Assembly: GCA_002377855.1 (NCBI GenBank)
Contig: DFQQ01000027.1
Coordinates: forward strand, 62,001 to 126,000
Source of the DNA: Acidovorax delafieldii
Lineage (GTDB): Bacteria > Pseudomonadota > Gammaproteobacteria > Burkholderiales > Burkholderiaceae_C
Direction: 5' to 3'
Length of the DNA stretch: 64,000 bases
The position numbers and the translations under genes are program-made. The notes under the pieces are model-generated. The model did no database searches. It worked only from the letters and a program-made list of their open reading frames with translations, and was not told where the DNA came from. Below, one piece after another: positions 1 through 8,711 of this stretch; the stretch's first letter is position 1, and each line of letters begins with the position of its first letter.

Positions 1-177
1 GGCCCAACTTTTCATGGTGCCGTTCAACTCCAGCCTGAGGTCGTAGTGCAAGCGACTTGCCCAGTGCTTTTGAATGACGTACTGCAAAGCATCCTGTCCA
101 GGGGTGCCGCCCTCGGCGGGTTCGGTCGTCACTGAAAAGTTGCGCTTGCTCTTGTACTTGGCTAAAGGGTCCTGCAT
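1..177 (-). CDS. ligD: DNA ligase D, N-terminal fragment (cut by window edge)
   Basis: Only the first 59 codons lie in the window; the gene runs off the left edge. The N-terminus (MQDPLAKYKSKRNFSVTTEP) and the following VIQKHWASRLHYDLRLEL segment match the 3'-phosphoesterase domain of bacterial LigD, whose conserved H-x-A-S-x-L-H-Y-D core is visible. In the family, LigD works with Ku in non-homologous end joining and also carries ligase and polymerase domains; those would be to the left and cannot be seen. A stand-alone phosphoesterase-domain protein is the alternative. The start is the ATG just before the divergent-free gap leading to the DUF4142 gene. Confidence 0.8.
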   Translation of the reverse strand, partial: MQDPLAKYKSKRNFSVTTEPAEGGTPGQDALQYVIQKHWASRLHYDLRLELNGTMKSWA

Positions 178-281
178 GGTCAGACGGCTCCTGTACTAGG
201 CGCCTCCACCCACGGGATTTGAAAGTCACGTTGGAGGGGCTAATTGGGGGGCAGGGCAACGCGCTTACCCCCGGTGGAGCT

Positions 282-791
282 TCAATGCCCCATGGCTTTT
301 TTAAGATCCTCCGCATGCGTGCGATGGGTTTTCAGGACGGGGAGTGTTTTTGCCGCAAACGCCTTCACGTCAGCGTCGTCCGCATCCTTGCTGGCCTTAT
401 CGAACAGCGCAATGTCTTTGCGGTGGTCATCCAGGCCCACTTCTTCGACAAATTCCTTGTCGAAGTTCTTCGCGCGAGCAATGCTGTCCAAACGCTTTTT
501 CTTGTCAGCTGGCAATGAAGCCGGGAGCTGAACACCCTTACCGGTTGCCAGGGCCTTCAGTTCTTCATTCGCAGCCCCGTGGTCCTTCACCAGCATGGCT
601 CCGTACGACTTCAGCCCCTGGTCCTTGGCTTTTTCTTCAGCCAACTTCCCTGCTTCCACTTCATAAAGCCCCCCGGCAGCAGCTTTCGACAAAAAGTCTC
701 TGTCTTTCTTGGTGACTTCAGCCTGCGCAGCAAATGCCATGGCAACGCCGAAAGTACCGGCTAATAGAACTTTGGAAATTTTCATCTTCAC
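282..791 (-). CDS. DUF4142 exported protein
   Basis: A 169-residue protein with a clear Sec signal peptide (MKMKISKVLLAGTFGVAMAF, cleavage likely after AAQA) followed by a mostly helical, Lys/Asp/Ala-rich mature part. The segments KDRDFLSKAAAGGLYEVEAG and LKSYGAMLVKDHGAANEELK are the hallmark of DUF4142, a ferritin-like four-helix fold found in periplasmic proteins of unknown function that are often general-stress genes. An SD-like gagtga precedes the ATG. It sits among other stress-type genes (ligD, KGG protein), which fits but does not prove a stress role. Confidence 0.85.
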   Translation of the reverse strand: MKMKISKVLLAGTFGVAMAFAAQAEVTKKDRDFLSKAAAGGLYEVEAGKLAEEKAKDQGLKSYGAMLVKDHGAANEELKALATGKGVQLPASLPADKKKRLDSIARAKNFDKEFVEEVGLDDHRKDIALFDKASKDADDADVKAFAAKTLPVLKTHRTHAEDLKKAMGH

Positions 792-823
792 TCCTTCAGA
801 TAGGGATGGAACAGATCACGTGG

Positions 824-1129
824 TCATGTGGGATCGGCAGGCCCGGTGGATTGGTGCAATGGATGGTGGGTAACGCCATGCGCGCCTTCGCTGCGGCGCA
901 GCAGCTGCCCCGAGTCCACCACCCGAAACAAAGACTCATCCAACCGTTCCACCGCCGCCCCGGATGGGAGCTGGTAGCGGGACTCTCCGCGCTTCCACTC
1001 GATCCCGCCCAGGGCGCTTTCGTGCAGGCTGTCAGAGAGCTCGTCAATCACTCCCGAACGACCGGCTTCATCGCGGGCTTCAAAACGTTCTGCGACGCAG
1101 GCCTGTGGGGAAAACTTATTGGGTGCCAC
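824..1129 (-). CDS. Hypothetical protein, start uncertain
   Basis: About 101 residues if read from a GTG at 1129. The core (RFEARDEAGRSGVIDELSD and SRYQLPSGAAVERLDESLFR) has the balanced charge and hydrophobic pattern of a real small beta-rich protein, and resembles small conserved hypothetical proteins in Burkholderiales as I remember them. No in-frame ATG exists near the conserved part. The same frame is open further upstream to an ATG at 1231, but that would overlap the lipoprotein gene heavily. With the GTG the overlap is 14 bp. The last ~12 residues look unrelated, so a late frameshift is possible. No function can be assigned. Confidence 0.5.
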   Translation of the reverse strand: MAPNKFSPQACVAERFEARDEAGRSGVIDELSDSLHESALGGIEWKRGESRYQLPSGAAVERLDESLFRVVDSGQLLRRSEGAHGVTHHPLHQSTGPADPT

Positions 1130-1367
1130 CAGAGCTGCCTGCGGGCGCGCCTGTACCGCCTTGGCTACCGGAAGTGGTGCCAGTAGTACCGCCGCTTGCT
1201 GGTGTCTGACCCGTGCCGCCGGGCGGCACACTATTTACTGTGTTGGGTGGGGTTGTGGAGTTGGTGCTGGGTTTGTTGCCCATGCGGTCACAAGCGGTCA
1301 GCATGACAAGCGCGCCTGCAGCAAGTGCCACCGCGAGTGATCTCCATTGGGAGTGGAAGTGCGTCAT
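1116..1367 (-). CDS. Small Gly/Thr/Ser-rich lipoprotein
   Basis: An 83-residue protein with a lipoprotein signal: a basic N-terminus, a hydrophobic stretch SLAVALAAGALVMLTAC, and Cys at about residue 26 in an LTAC lipobox. The mature part (NKPSTNSTTPPNTVNSVPPG and then Gly/Thr/Ser-rich sequence) is low complexity and probably unstructured, typical of short membrane-anchored lipoproteins of unknown role. The ATG has an aggagat-type ribosome site upstream on the minus strand. It overlaps the following small gene slightly, so the two may be co-transcribed. Confidence 0.65.
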   Translation of the reverse strand: MTHFHSQWRSLAVALAAGALVMLTACDRMGNKPSTNSTTPPNTVNSVPPGGTGQTPASGGTTGTTSGSQGGTGAPAGSSGGTQ

Positions 1368-1737
1368 AGGTATCTCCTGTTTGGTTGCAACCCCGAAGGG
1401 CAGAACCGCAGGCTAGGGACTGCATACCGCAGCCTTAGTAGGACGCAAGCTCTGTGACATTTGTTTACGGCCCGTGCGTGGCGTGACCATAGTGCCCGTG
1501 CAGTGTGCTGTTCAAGGGTTGGATGTAGTGGCAGCTCCGGTCTGATGGCGTGTGAAAGACCACCTGCTTGTTCGCTCTTCTCTGCCCTGACAAGGGGCTG
1601 TGTTTTCGTCCCTCACTCAGCGAAAGACGCCTACGCCCAGGTAGTCCGGTGCCTACGGGTTGAACTGCAGGCCAACTTGAAAGTAAAGCTTCACACGGAA
1701 TTACTCGTGTGCACTTTCAACCTTCAGGAGATCAAAC
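1368..1737. other. Intergenic region, no gene recognised
   Basis: These 370 bases separate the minus-strand lipoprotein gene from the plus-strand KGG-repeat gene, so both promoters should lie here. No protein-like reading frame was convincing. The right end carries a ribosome site (caggaga) six bases before the KGG gene start. Confidence 0.5.
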
Positions 1738-2088
1738 ATGGCAAGCAACAATCAGCAGAACCAAGGCAACCAAGGTGGTAAGCAAGGCAACCAGGGCGGC
1801 AACCAAGGCGGCAACCAAGGCAACCAGGGCGGCAACCAAGGATCGGGTCGAGGCTTCGCGTCGATGGACAGCGACCGTCAGCGGGAGATCGCAGCCGAGG
1901 GCGGCCGCGCTGCCCATGCGTCCGGCAATGCGCACGAGTTCACTTCGGAAGAAGCCCGCAAGGCTGGCGCCAAGAGCCACGGCGGCAATAGCGGCAACGA
2001 ATCCTCTGGAAACTCCGGCAACACCCGTGGTGGAAGCAGTGAGCAGCACGCCCGCGCTGGCAGCCAGAGCCACAAAAACGATCGTTAA
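1738..2088 (+). CDS. KGG-repeat general stress protein (GsiB/ConA-like)
   Basis: A 116-residue highly hydrophilic protein. The first ~38 residues are an imperfect Gln-Gly-Asn tract (NQGGNQGGNQGNQGGNQGSG). The middle (RGFASMDSDRQREIAAEGGR) and the following HEFTSEEARKAGAKSHGG are two copies of the KGG/stress-induced bacterial acidophilic repeat motif, in which 'RGFASMD' and 'EFTSEEAR' blocks alternate with Gly-Gly. In the family these are desiccation or general-stress proteins that are largely disordered. A strong caggaga ribosome site precedes the start and a Rho-independent terminator follows, so it is monocistronic. Confidence 0.85.
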   Translation: MASNNQQNQGNQGGKQGNQGGNQGGNQGNQGGNQGSGRGFASMDSDRQREIAAEGGRAAHASGNAHEFTSEEARKAGAKSHGGNSGNESSGNSGNTRGGSSEQHARAGSQSHKNDR

Positions 2089-2105
2089 GGAATCGCATTG
2101 AAATG

Positions 2106-2130
2106 GGAGGCCCTGGGGGCCTCCTTTTTC
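2106..2130 (+). terminator. Rho-independent terminator of the KGG-protein gene
   Basis: The 8-bp perfect stem GGAGGCCC/GGGCCTCC with a 3-nt loop is followed directly by TTTTTC. It lies 17 bases after the stop codon. Confidence 0.9.
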
Positions 2131-2928
2131 TTGTGTAGGTTCTCCGGCGGGGCGGTATTGCACAAGCAACGGCGAGGCTGCAACAACGCTTCAAGGGAAG
2201 TTCAGAGCTTGCAGTGCTCCGCTGTCATCCTTATGAGACTCATCCTACAGGCTGGGTTCTTCCCCCGGTTCAGCATCTTGGTCAATCTCTATTGAACCCG
2301 CTGGGTGGATCAGACCCCGCGTTGCAAGGCCAGCTATGACAACATCAACCCCCAGTCAGTGGGGATCGAATCTCCAAAAAGCCCAAACCCATCAGCCAGA
2401 CTGGGACCATTACGTAGTTACCAAAGTCAAGCACGTACGTGCAGCGTTGCTGTCCGGGCTGGACACCTTTAGTGCGGAAGGCTTTTTGGTCCCATTGGCT
2501 ACCGGATTCATTGAACTATCCGGTATGCGTGCAGGGCCCTACCGCACGTTTTTGCGTATCGGGTTTTCTGATGCCGTAGAGCCAGCCCCCCCCGCTTTCC
2601 AGTTGCTCGACAACTCAGCGATTGGCACTCTGGTGCTTCCATCCCACTGTTTTGCTTCCACCCTTCAGTGCGCGAACAGTCCCATGGCCCATTTCAGGGT
2701 GGGCGGTGACGGACGCCGCAACGCCATTGCCACGGACATTGCGTTGTTGAACTCAGCGCTCACCCAGGTTGAGGGGGTTGAGGGTGCGGAAGAAAAACCA
2801 GTCGATATCCGCTGACTGAGCACGGGGGCACGGCAGCGGTCCAAACTTTGCGCATTGGTCGGCCTGGTGATGATGAGGCTCGTCGCATTTGAAGGTGCAA
2901 CGAACGTCTTCACCGCCAGGAGCATGGC
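2131..2928. other. Gene-poor region before the alcohol dehydrogenase pseudogene
   Basis: About 800 bases with no recognisable gene. The plus strand has an open frame from 2336 to 2815 (159 codons) and the minus strand one at 2665-3108. Neither shows a domain, signal or ribosome site that I trust. The 2336 frame might be a lineage-specific protein or the remains of one. A weak aggagc ribosome site before 2929 belongs to the dehydrogenase. Confidence 0.4.
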
Positions 2929-4090
2929 ATGAGAGCACTCACCTACCAAGGCGCTAAAGACGTGTGGGTAGAAACCGTACCCGATCCGGCCATCGAAGCA
3001 TCTGACGATATTGTGCTGCGTGTCACAGCTACAGCTATCTGTGGGTCGGACTTGCACATCTACCGGGGCAAAATCCCAGCCATGAAAGACGGGGACATCC
3101 TCGGCCACGAGTTCATGGGGATCGTGGAAAAAGTGGGGGCCGGGGTGACTGCGCTGCGGCCCGGAGACCGTGTTGTCGTGCCTTTCGTTATTGCTTGTGG
3201 ATCGTGCTTCTACTGCAACAAGACTCTTTTTGCAGCCTGCGAGACTACGGCCCGGGGCAGGGCGCCATTCTCAACGAAAAGAGTGCGACGTCGGAGCGGT
3301 GCTGTTTGGATACAGCCACCTGTATGGCGGCTACGCTGGAGGGCAGGCGGAGTATGTGCGCGTTCCGCATGCCAATGTAGGGCCGCTCAAAATACCGGCC
3401 GTGCTGGGCGATGAGCAAGTACTGTTTTTGTCCGACATCTTGCCTACGGGATACCAAGCCGCACTCAATGCCCAGATCGAACAAGGCTCCTGTGTCGCCA
3501 TCTTCGGCGCTGGGCCTGTCGGGTTGATGAGTGCTCTGTGCGCTCGGTATTTGGGTGCGCAGCAGATCTTCATGGTGGACCACAACGATTTCCGCCTGCG
3601 TTTTGCCGGTGAGCATTGCGGGGCCATCCCTATCAACTTCGACAGGGACGAAGACCCCGCCGAGGTGATTCTGGAAGCCACCCATGGTCGCGGCGTCGAT
3701 GCGACGATTGAAGCAGTGGGGTTTGAAGCGAAGGGCAGCATGTTGGAGACGGCATTGACCGCCGTGAAGCTGGAAGGGTCCAGCGGCAAAGCTCTGCGGC
3801 AGTGCATTGCTGCCACCAGGCGTGGCGGGGTGGTGAGCGTGCCAGGCGTGCACGCCGGCTTCATCCAAGGTTTTCTTTTTGGCGGTGCTTTCGAAAAAGG
3901 CCTGACTTTCAAGGTGGGCCAAACCCACGCGCAGAGTTACATGCCAGAGCTGCTGGAGTTGATCGCCGCTGGCGCCATGAAACCGGAGGTCATCATTTCG
4001 CACCGGATGAAGCTCGAAGATGCGGCCCGCGGATATGAGATTTTTGAGAAACGCGAGGATGAGTGTCGCAAGGTGGTGCTGACGCCCTGA
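2929..4090 (+). pseudogene. Zinc-dependent alcohol/formaldehyde dehydrogenase, two frameshifts
   Basis: The reading frames together encode a full-length (~385 residue) medium-chain dehydrogenase of the glutathione-independent formaldehyde dehydrogenase-like group. Frame 1 gives the catalytic zinc Cys (ATAICGSDLHIYRG), GHE and the structural zinc cysteines (CGSCFYCNK...CE). Frame 3 briefly continues as GPGQGAILNEKSATS. Frame 2 continues from VLFGYSHLYGGYAGGQAEYV through the NAD-binding motif GAGPVGLMSA to the end. Two single-base deletions at about 3250 and 3293 explain both jumps. No compensating insertion restores one frame, so the product is broken unless these are sequencing errors. All active-site residues are otherwise intact, which suggests a very recent loss or an assembly error. 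Confidence 0.85.
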
Positions 4091-4184
4091 ACGTTCACCA
4101 CTGGGGCATGCAGTCGCCTGTCCGTTGAGCGCCGGCTGCGGCACCCGTGGTCTTTGGCACGCTCGGACTCACGCACCCAGACGC

Positions 4185-4219
4185 AAAAAAGCCGCCAAGG
4201 CTGAACACCGTGGCGGCTT
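4185..4219 (-). terminator. Rho-independent terminator of the HU gene
   Basis: On the minus strand, AAGCCGCCA pairs with TGGCGGCTT and is followed by a T run (six A on the plus strand at 4185-4190). It lies just past the HU stop codon. Confidence 0.9.
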
Positions 4220-4246
4220 GATGGGTGCCTCGACTGGCCTGCCGGC

Positions 4247-4558
4247 TTACTTGCCTGCTTTTTCTGCCTTGCGCTTTGCGGCCTTAGGGTCCACGACTGC
4301 CTTGAACTTGGCGCCAGCCACAAACTTGGGCACTGTCGTTGCAGGGATCTTCAGCGCAGCGCCAGTGGAGGGATTCTTGCCGGTGCGTGCGGCACGCTTG
4401 GCCGATTTGAAGGTACCGAAACCCACGAGTTGAACAGCGTCACCCTTCTTGACTGCCGTCTGGATGGTGTCGATCAGTGTTTCCAACACCGCATTGGCAG
4501 CGGCCTTGGACAGGTCGTTCTTGGAAGCCAGGATTTCAACGAGTTCTGCGCGGTTCAT
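4247..4558 (-). CDS. hup: HU-family nucleoid protein
   Basis: A 103-residue DNA-binding protein. The N-terminal dimerisation helices (MNRAELVEILASKNDLSKAA) are followed by the HU/IHF signature VGFGTFKSAKRAARTGKNP and the beta-arm segment TGAALKIPATTVPKFVAGAK. HU homodimers or heterodimers bend and compact DNA. It is about 12 residues longer than E. coli HU because of a Lys/Ala-rich C-terminal tail (DPKAAKRKAEKAGK), a feature known from some HU-like proteins of high-GC bacteria. It has its own terminator and stands alone. Confidence 0.95.
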   Translation of the reverse strand: MNRAELVEILASKNDLSKAAANAVLETLIDTIQTAVKKGDAVQLVGFGTFKSAKRAARTGKNPSTGAALKIPATTVPKFVAGAKFKAVVDPKAAKRKAEKAGK

Positions 4559-5434
4559 AGATGCTCTAGGTTAAAAATGTTGAGATGCTCGGTTTATAGC
4601 GCAATCGCCGCTGGTTGCGTTGGTTGTGCTCAGCCGTACAGCAGATTTTTGAGGTGGCAATAAAGGTTTCGGCGTGCACGACGGCGGGAAGCTTGTTGCA
4701 GCAGGGGTTTTGAACGCAAGTGCTCTGGCTGGGCGTCTTGGCAGCGCCAAACCCTAACGCAGGATGTATCGGGACCATGATCTCCACCCCATGTCGGGAG
4801 GATGACTGCTCTGGGGGGGCACAACCCCCACGGACGGAGCGATTGCACCATGATGTGGACCTCTGTACGAATCGCCGCGCCGTGTCTATTGCGGTCTCGG
4901 GCGGTCTGCGGCGTCGCAAATTCTCGCAATAGCTACGGCTATTGCTGCGGTTTTGCGCCTTGCAGCCCATCCCGATCCGCAGTGCACACTTACCGCTCGA
5001 TTTGTGCAGAGGGCCCCTAGAGCCGAAAAAAGTTGCTTTGGGCGCGTTGCGGCGCCGAAGTGCAGCTCATCGCAATGCTTGCCGACGGGCCCGGGTGTTC
5101 GCAACTGCTTGGCGTTCAAGTGCCAGGGAAACGCTCAGAGCATTCTCGCAAGAAAAGTGCTTGCAGCACCCAAAGAATAAGCGCGAACAGCTATCATATT
5201 GATAGCGTTTCCCTGATTCGTGAAAGTTCTGCATGCGCGCAGCCCCATCTCACGAAACATCGGTGGATGAATGCTCTGCTGCGACACCAACAGGTTGCGC
5301 TGCCGCCAGACCTTGAAGAGCTGCCTGGGCACTTAAGCGATGCGGTGGTCTCCATTGTCCGCGTGGCAAGTTGCAGTCGCTAAGCAGGAGTTCTGACGCT
5401 GGTTGCCTGAGTGCCAGCGGAAGAAAAGTCCGGT
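4559..5434. other. Gene-free interval between HU and lptM
   Basis: About 875 bases without a credible gene. It holds one copy of the 160-bp dispersed repeat (4861-5020) and a short piece resembling the second repeat family (agctatcatattgatagcg near 5190). The small open frames here are by-products of these. The position downstream of lptM is where lysA is commonly found in related bacteria, and no lysA sequence is present. Confidence 0.6.
4861..5020 (+). repeat. 160-bp dispersed repeat, copy 1
   Basis: Matches 62137-62295 in the same orientation with roughly ten differences by eye, diverging at the last ~20 bases before a shared ccctag end. Its centre is a perfect 8-bp stem, GCAATAGC-TACG-GCTATTGC (4926-4945), whose loop would be a UNCG-type tetraloop in RNA. 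It lies in non-coding DNA. Confidence 0.85.
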
Positions 5435-5620
5435 CTAGTTAACGCTCTTGTCCTTAGAAGGGGAGGAGGCGGGATTCAATGTTTCAGGCAACGTGGCCCG
5501 CTGTTGCGCCTCCGGGGCGCTCGGCAGGTACAGGGGGCCGCGCTGTCCGCATCCCGCCAAGGCTGCCGTACTGCCAGCAAGGACAAGCGCCCTGACTAGA
5601 ATTTGGGTTGCTTTCAACAT
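5435..5620 (-). CDS. lptM: LptM/YifL-type small lipoprotein
   Basis: A 61-residue lipoprotein with a short hydrophobic signal and lipobox LAGC. After the lipidated Cys comes GQRGPLYLP, the conserved motif of the LptM (YifL) family. LptM binds the LptD/LptE complex and assists maturation of the LPS translocon in the outer membrane. The remainder is Pro/Ala/Ser-rich. The start ATG at 5620 is 12 bp from the cyaY start on the other strand, the usual divergent arrangement. In many relatives lysA follows immediately downstream, but here the gene is followed by non-coding DNA. Confidence 0.85.
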   Translation of the reverse strand: MLKATQILVRALVLAGSTAALAGCGQRGPLYLPSAPEAQQRATLPETLNPASSPSKDKSVN

Positions 5621-5632
5621 GTGCGAATTGTA

Positions 5633-5962
5633 ATGACCGATCTTGAATTCATGGACGTCGCCGAGAAGCTCTTGCGCGCGGTGGAGCGCAGCTGCGATTT
5701 GATCAACGAGTCGTCTGATGCCGACATCGACAACCAGCGATCCGGAGGGATGATCACCCTGAGTTTTCCCAACCGCAGCCAGATCGTCATCAATCTGCAG
5801 AAACCACTGCATGAAGTGTGGATGGCCGCAAAGTCCGGCGGATACCACTATCGGTTCGACGGCGCTGCCTGGCAAGACACCAAGGGCGGCGGCGAGTTCT
5901 TTGCATGCTTGAGCCGTGACGCGTCGCTGCAGGCAGGAGTTGAGCTGCAATTTTCCGAATAG
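5633..5962 (+). CDS. cyaY: Frataxin homologue CyaY
   Basis: A 109-residue frataxin-like iron-binding regulator of Fe-S cluster assembly (binds IscS and ferrous iron). The acidic first helix (DLEFMDVAEKLLRAVERSCD), the following acidic NESSDADIDNQRSGGMITL, and the strands IVINLQKPLHEVWMA and GGYHYRFDGAAWQDT match the family over its whole length. An upstream in-frame ATG at 5603 would overlap lptM; the ATG at 5633 fits the conserved N-terminus. It is divergent from lptM and convergent with mrcA. Confidence 0.93.
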   Translation: MTDLEFMDVAEKLLRAVERSCDLINESSDADIDNQRSGGMITLSFPNRSQIVINLQKPLHEVWMAAKSGGYHYRFDGAAWQDTKGGGEFFACLSRDASLQAGVELQFSE

Positions 5963-6050
5963 CGGGGGTCAACGCGCGGTAGACGCGGGCCACGTTGAGC
6001 CCGCGCCTCGGGTCAGGGGAGCCTTCCACGTAGGCCCCGTCCCTCCGCAC

Positions 6051-8444
6051 TCAATTTCTGAACAAATCGAGAATACGACTTCGTTCCTCGGCAGCGGGTG
6101 GCTGAGCAGCCGCACCGGCCGTACTTGCCGCACCGCGGTCCTCAAGGCCTAGGCTGGGTACGCCGCTGCGGGCGTATTCTTCGTAGAACCACTCGCCCCC
6201 AACGTTCACCACCCCTGCAGGTACCTTGGGCTCGCTGACTGGAACACCCTTGAGGGCACGCTCCATAAAGCTGATCCAGACCGGCAAACTCAGTCCGCCA
6301 CCAGTTTCCCGACTTCCGAGATTGCGCGGAGTGTCGTAACCAATCCAAGTCACCGCTGCCATGGTAGGTTGGTAGCCCGCGAACCATGCGTCCACAGAGT
6401 CGTTGGTCGTGCCAGTCTTGCCGGCCAAATCGGTGCGCTTGAGCGTTGCTTGTGCACGGGCAGCTGTTCCGGAGCGGGTCACTTCCTGCAGCAGGCTATT
6501 CATCACGAACGCATTGCGCGCGTCAATGGCCCTGTTGTGTTCGTCCAGCACGGGAGCAGGGGTTTCTGAAATGACCCGGCCTTTGTGGTCTGTCACCTTG
6601 GTAATGAGCCACGGACTCACACGGTAGCCGCCGTTCGCAAACACAGAATAGGCTGACGCCATCTGCAGTGGCGTGACAGATCCTGCCCCCAGTGCCATGG
6701 TGAGATATGGGGGATGCTTTTCTGCGTCAAATCCAAAGCGCGATACCCATTCTTGCGCTGTTTTGGGCCCTACCGACTGAAGGATTCGGATGGAGATCAT
6801 GTTTTTGGATTTGGCCAAACCCGTGCGCATGGTCATGGGGCCGTCGTACTTGCCGTCGTAGTTTTTGGGCTCCCATGGCTGGCCTCCAGTGACTCCTGCG
6901 TCGAAAAACAAAGGCGCGTCATTGACCACAGTGGCTGGGGTAAAGCCTTTCTCCAGCGCCGCTGAGTAGATGAACGGCTTGAAGCTGGAGCCCGGCTGCC
7001 GCCACGCTTGCGCGGCATGATTGAACTTGTTCTTGTCGAAATCAAAACCGCCGACCAGCGCCTTGATCGCCCCTGAACGAGGGTCGAGCGCAACGAAGGC
7101 ACCCTCTACCTCGGGCAGTTGGGTAACTTCCCAGTTCTTCGGACCCTTGGCGATCCGGATCACGGCCCCACGGCGAATTTTGATGTTGGGTGGCGCCTTG
7201 TCGCTCAGGCCGGACTGCACTGGCTTGAGTCCATCGCCCGTGATCTCCACGACATCGCCGTTGGCGCGGGCGGCGACGACCTTTTTAGCGCTCACTTCAA
7301 GCGCCACTGCAGCGAGGACATCTCCGTTGTCCGGATGGTTGGCCAGGGCTTCATCAATAGCGTCTTCCACCTCTTGGCCCTGGCCCGCCGGCAGCCCTAC
7401 AAATTTCTCGGGCCCACGGTACTGCTGCCTGCGTTCATAGTCCATGATGCCCCGCCGCAGGGCCGCGTATGCCGCTTCTTGGTCACCGGCGTTGAGTGTG
7501 GTGTACACGTTCAAGCCGCGTGTGTATGCCTCGGCACCATACTGCGTGAAGATGAGTTGTCGGGCCATCTCAGCCACGTACTCGGCATGTACCCGGGTGC
7601 TGGCGAAACCAGTGCGGATCTTCAACTCTTCCTTCTTGGCCTCAATGGCTTCCTGCTCCGTAATAAAGCCGTTCTCTTCCATGCGTTCAATGATGTAGAG
7701 CTGGCGCGACCGGGCCCGCTTGGGATTGCTGATGGGGTTGTACGCGGAGGGCGCCTTCGGAAGACCCGCTAGCATGGCTGCTTCTGCGATGGAAATGGAC
7801 TGCAGAGGCTTGCCGAAGTAAGCCTCAGACGCTGCAGCGAAACCATAAGCCCGGTTGCCCAAGTAAATCTGATTCATGTATATCTCAAGAATCTGATCTT
7901 TCGAAAGCAGGTGCTCTAACTTGAATGTTAGTAATATTTCGTAAATTTTGCGAGTAAATGTTTTTTCCGATGAGAGATAAACATTTCGAGCCACTTGCAT
8001 GGTAATCGTAGAAGCCCCTTGGCTTTTTACCCTGCCCAGATTCGCGAGTGCAGCGCGCACCATGCCCTTGTAATCAACGCCCCCGTGCTGGAAGAAGCGA
8101 GCATCTTCGATAGCAAGAACCGCATCCTTCATGACTTGGGGAATCTCATGTATGGGCGTCAGGTTGCGCCGTTCCTCCCCGAACTCGCCCAGCAGCGCGC
8201 CCTCGGACGAGTAAACACGAAGCGGTAGTTTGGGTCTGTAGTCCGCGAGATCCGATACATCTGGAAGATTGGGGTATGCGACGGCCAGTGCAATGGCGAT
8301 CGTCAGCGCCAGGCCTGCGGCGGTGGCTCCCGCAAGTCCGAGGGTCCATGCCAGAGCTTTCAGAAGAACTCCCGCCAAACGGCTGCCCGTGCTGCGCTTG
8401 AGAGGTTTGTTTGTTGTGGATGGGTCAGAGTGAGGGGGCGTCAT
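6051..8444 (-). CDS. mrcA: Penicillin-binding protein 1A
   Basis: A 797-residue class A PBP: glycosyltransferase plus transpeptidase for peptidoglycan synthesis, anchored by one N-terminal membrane helix (ALAWTLGLAGATAAGLALTI). The glycosyltransferase domain shows the catalytic Glu in IEDARFFQHGG and the GASTITMQVARN motif. The transpeptidase has SxxK in PGSSFKPF, SxN in KSKNMIS and KTG in AGKTGTTND. The ATG at 8444 is preferred over an upstream GTG at 8465 because CCGGAG lies at good distance. The gene is divergent from pilM, the standard arrangement in proteobacteria. Confidence 0.96.
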   Translation of the reverse strand: MTPPHSDPSTTNKPLKRSTGSRLAGVLLKALAWTLGLAGATAAGLALTIAIALAVAYPNLPDVSDLADYRPKLPLRVYSSEGALLGEFGEERRNLTPIHEIPQVMKDAVLAIEDARFFQHGGVDYKGMVRAALANLGRVKSQGASTITMQVARNVYLSSEKTFTRKIYEILLTFKLEHLLSKDQILEIYMNQIYLGNRAYGFAAASEAYFGKPLQSISIAEAAMLAGLPKAPSAYNPISNPKRARSRQLYIIERMEENGFITEQEAIEAKKEELKIRTGFASTRVHAEYVAEMARQLIFTQYGAEAYTRGLNVYTTLNAGDQEAAYAALRRGIMDYERRQQYRGPEKFVGLPAGQGQEVEDAIDEALANHPDNGDVLAAVALEVSAKKVVAARANGDVVEITGDGLKPVQSGLSDKAPPNIKIRRGAVIRIAKGPKNWEVTQLPEVEGAFVALDPRSGAIKALVGGFDFDKNKFNHAAQAWRQPGSSFKPFIYSAALEKGFTPATVVNDAPLFFDAGVTGGQPWEPKNYDGKYDGPMTMRTGLAKSKNMISIRILQSVGPKTAQEWVSRFGFDAEKHPPYLTMALGAGSVTPLQMASAYSVFANGGYRVSPWLITKVTDHKGRVISETPAPVLDEHNRAIDARNAFVMNSLLQEVTRSGTAARAQATLKRTDLAGKTGTTNDSVDAWFAGYQPTMAAVTWIGYDTPRNLGSRETGGGLSLPVWISFMERALKGVPVSEPKVPAGVVNVGGEWFYEEYARSGVPSLGLEDRGAASTAGAAAQPPAAEERSRILDLFRN

Positions 8445-8711
8445 ATCGCTCCGGAAGCTGTTCACAGCATTATAAAAATGCTGACAAAAAATTACGGTCC
8501 AGGGAGAGTCTTTGGCGGCTCAGTCCTACGCAAAAATGCAGAAGACTAAGGTTGGTGATCCTACAAGAGCCAGAAAAATCGTCTTCTTTTGACAACGCTC
8601 TGTAGTTAAGAGGCGGGCAAAATTCTTTGCTGGAGAACTATCTTACTGATAGCATTCAAGTGAAGTGTTAAGTTTTGTTGCGTCATTTTGACAAGTTACA
8701 GGGGACCAATC

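Noticed and set aside
2336..2815. 159-codon plus-strand open frame
   Set aside because: No recognisable domain, weak start region and an overlapping open frame on the other strand. Kept only as a remark in the region note.
5033..5383. 116-codon open frame between HU and lptM
   Set aside because: Composition and lack of ribosome site look like chance in GC-rich non-coding DNA.
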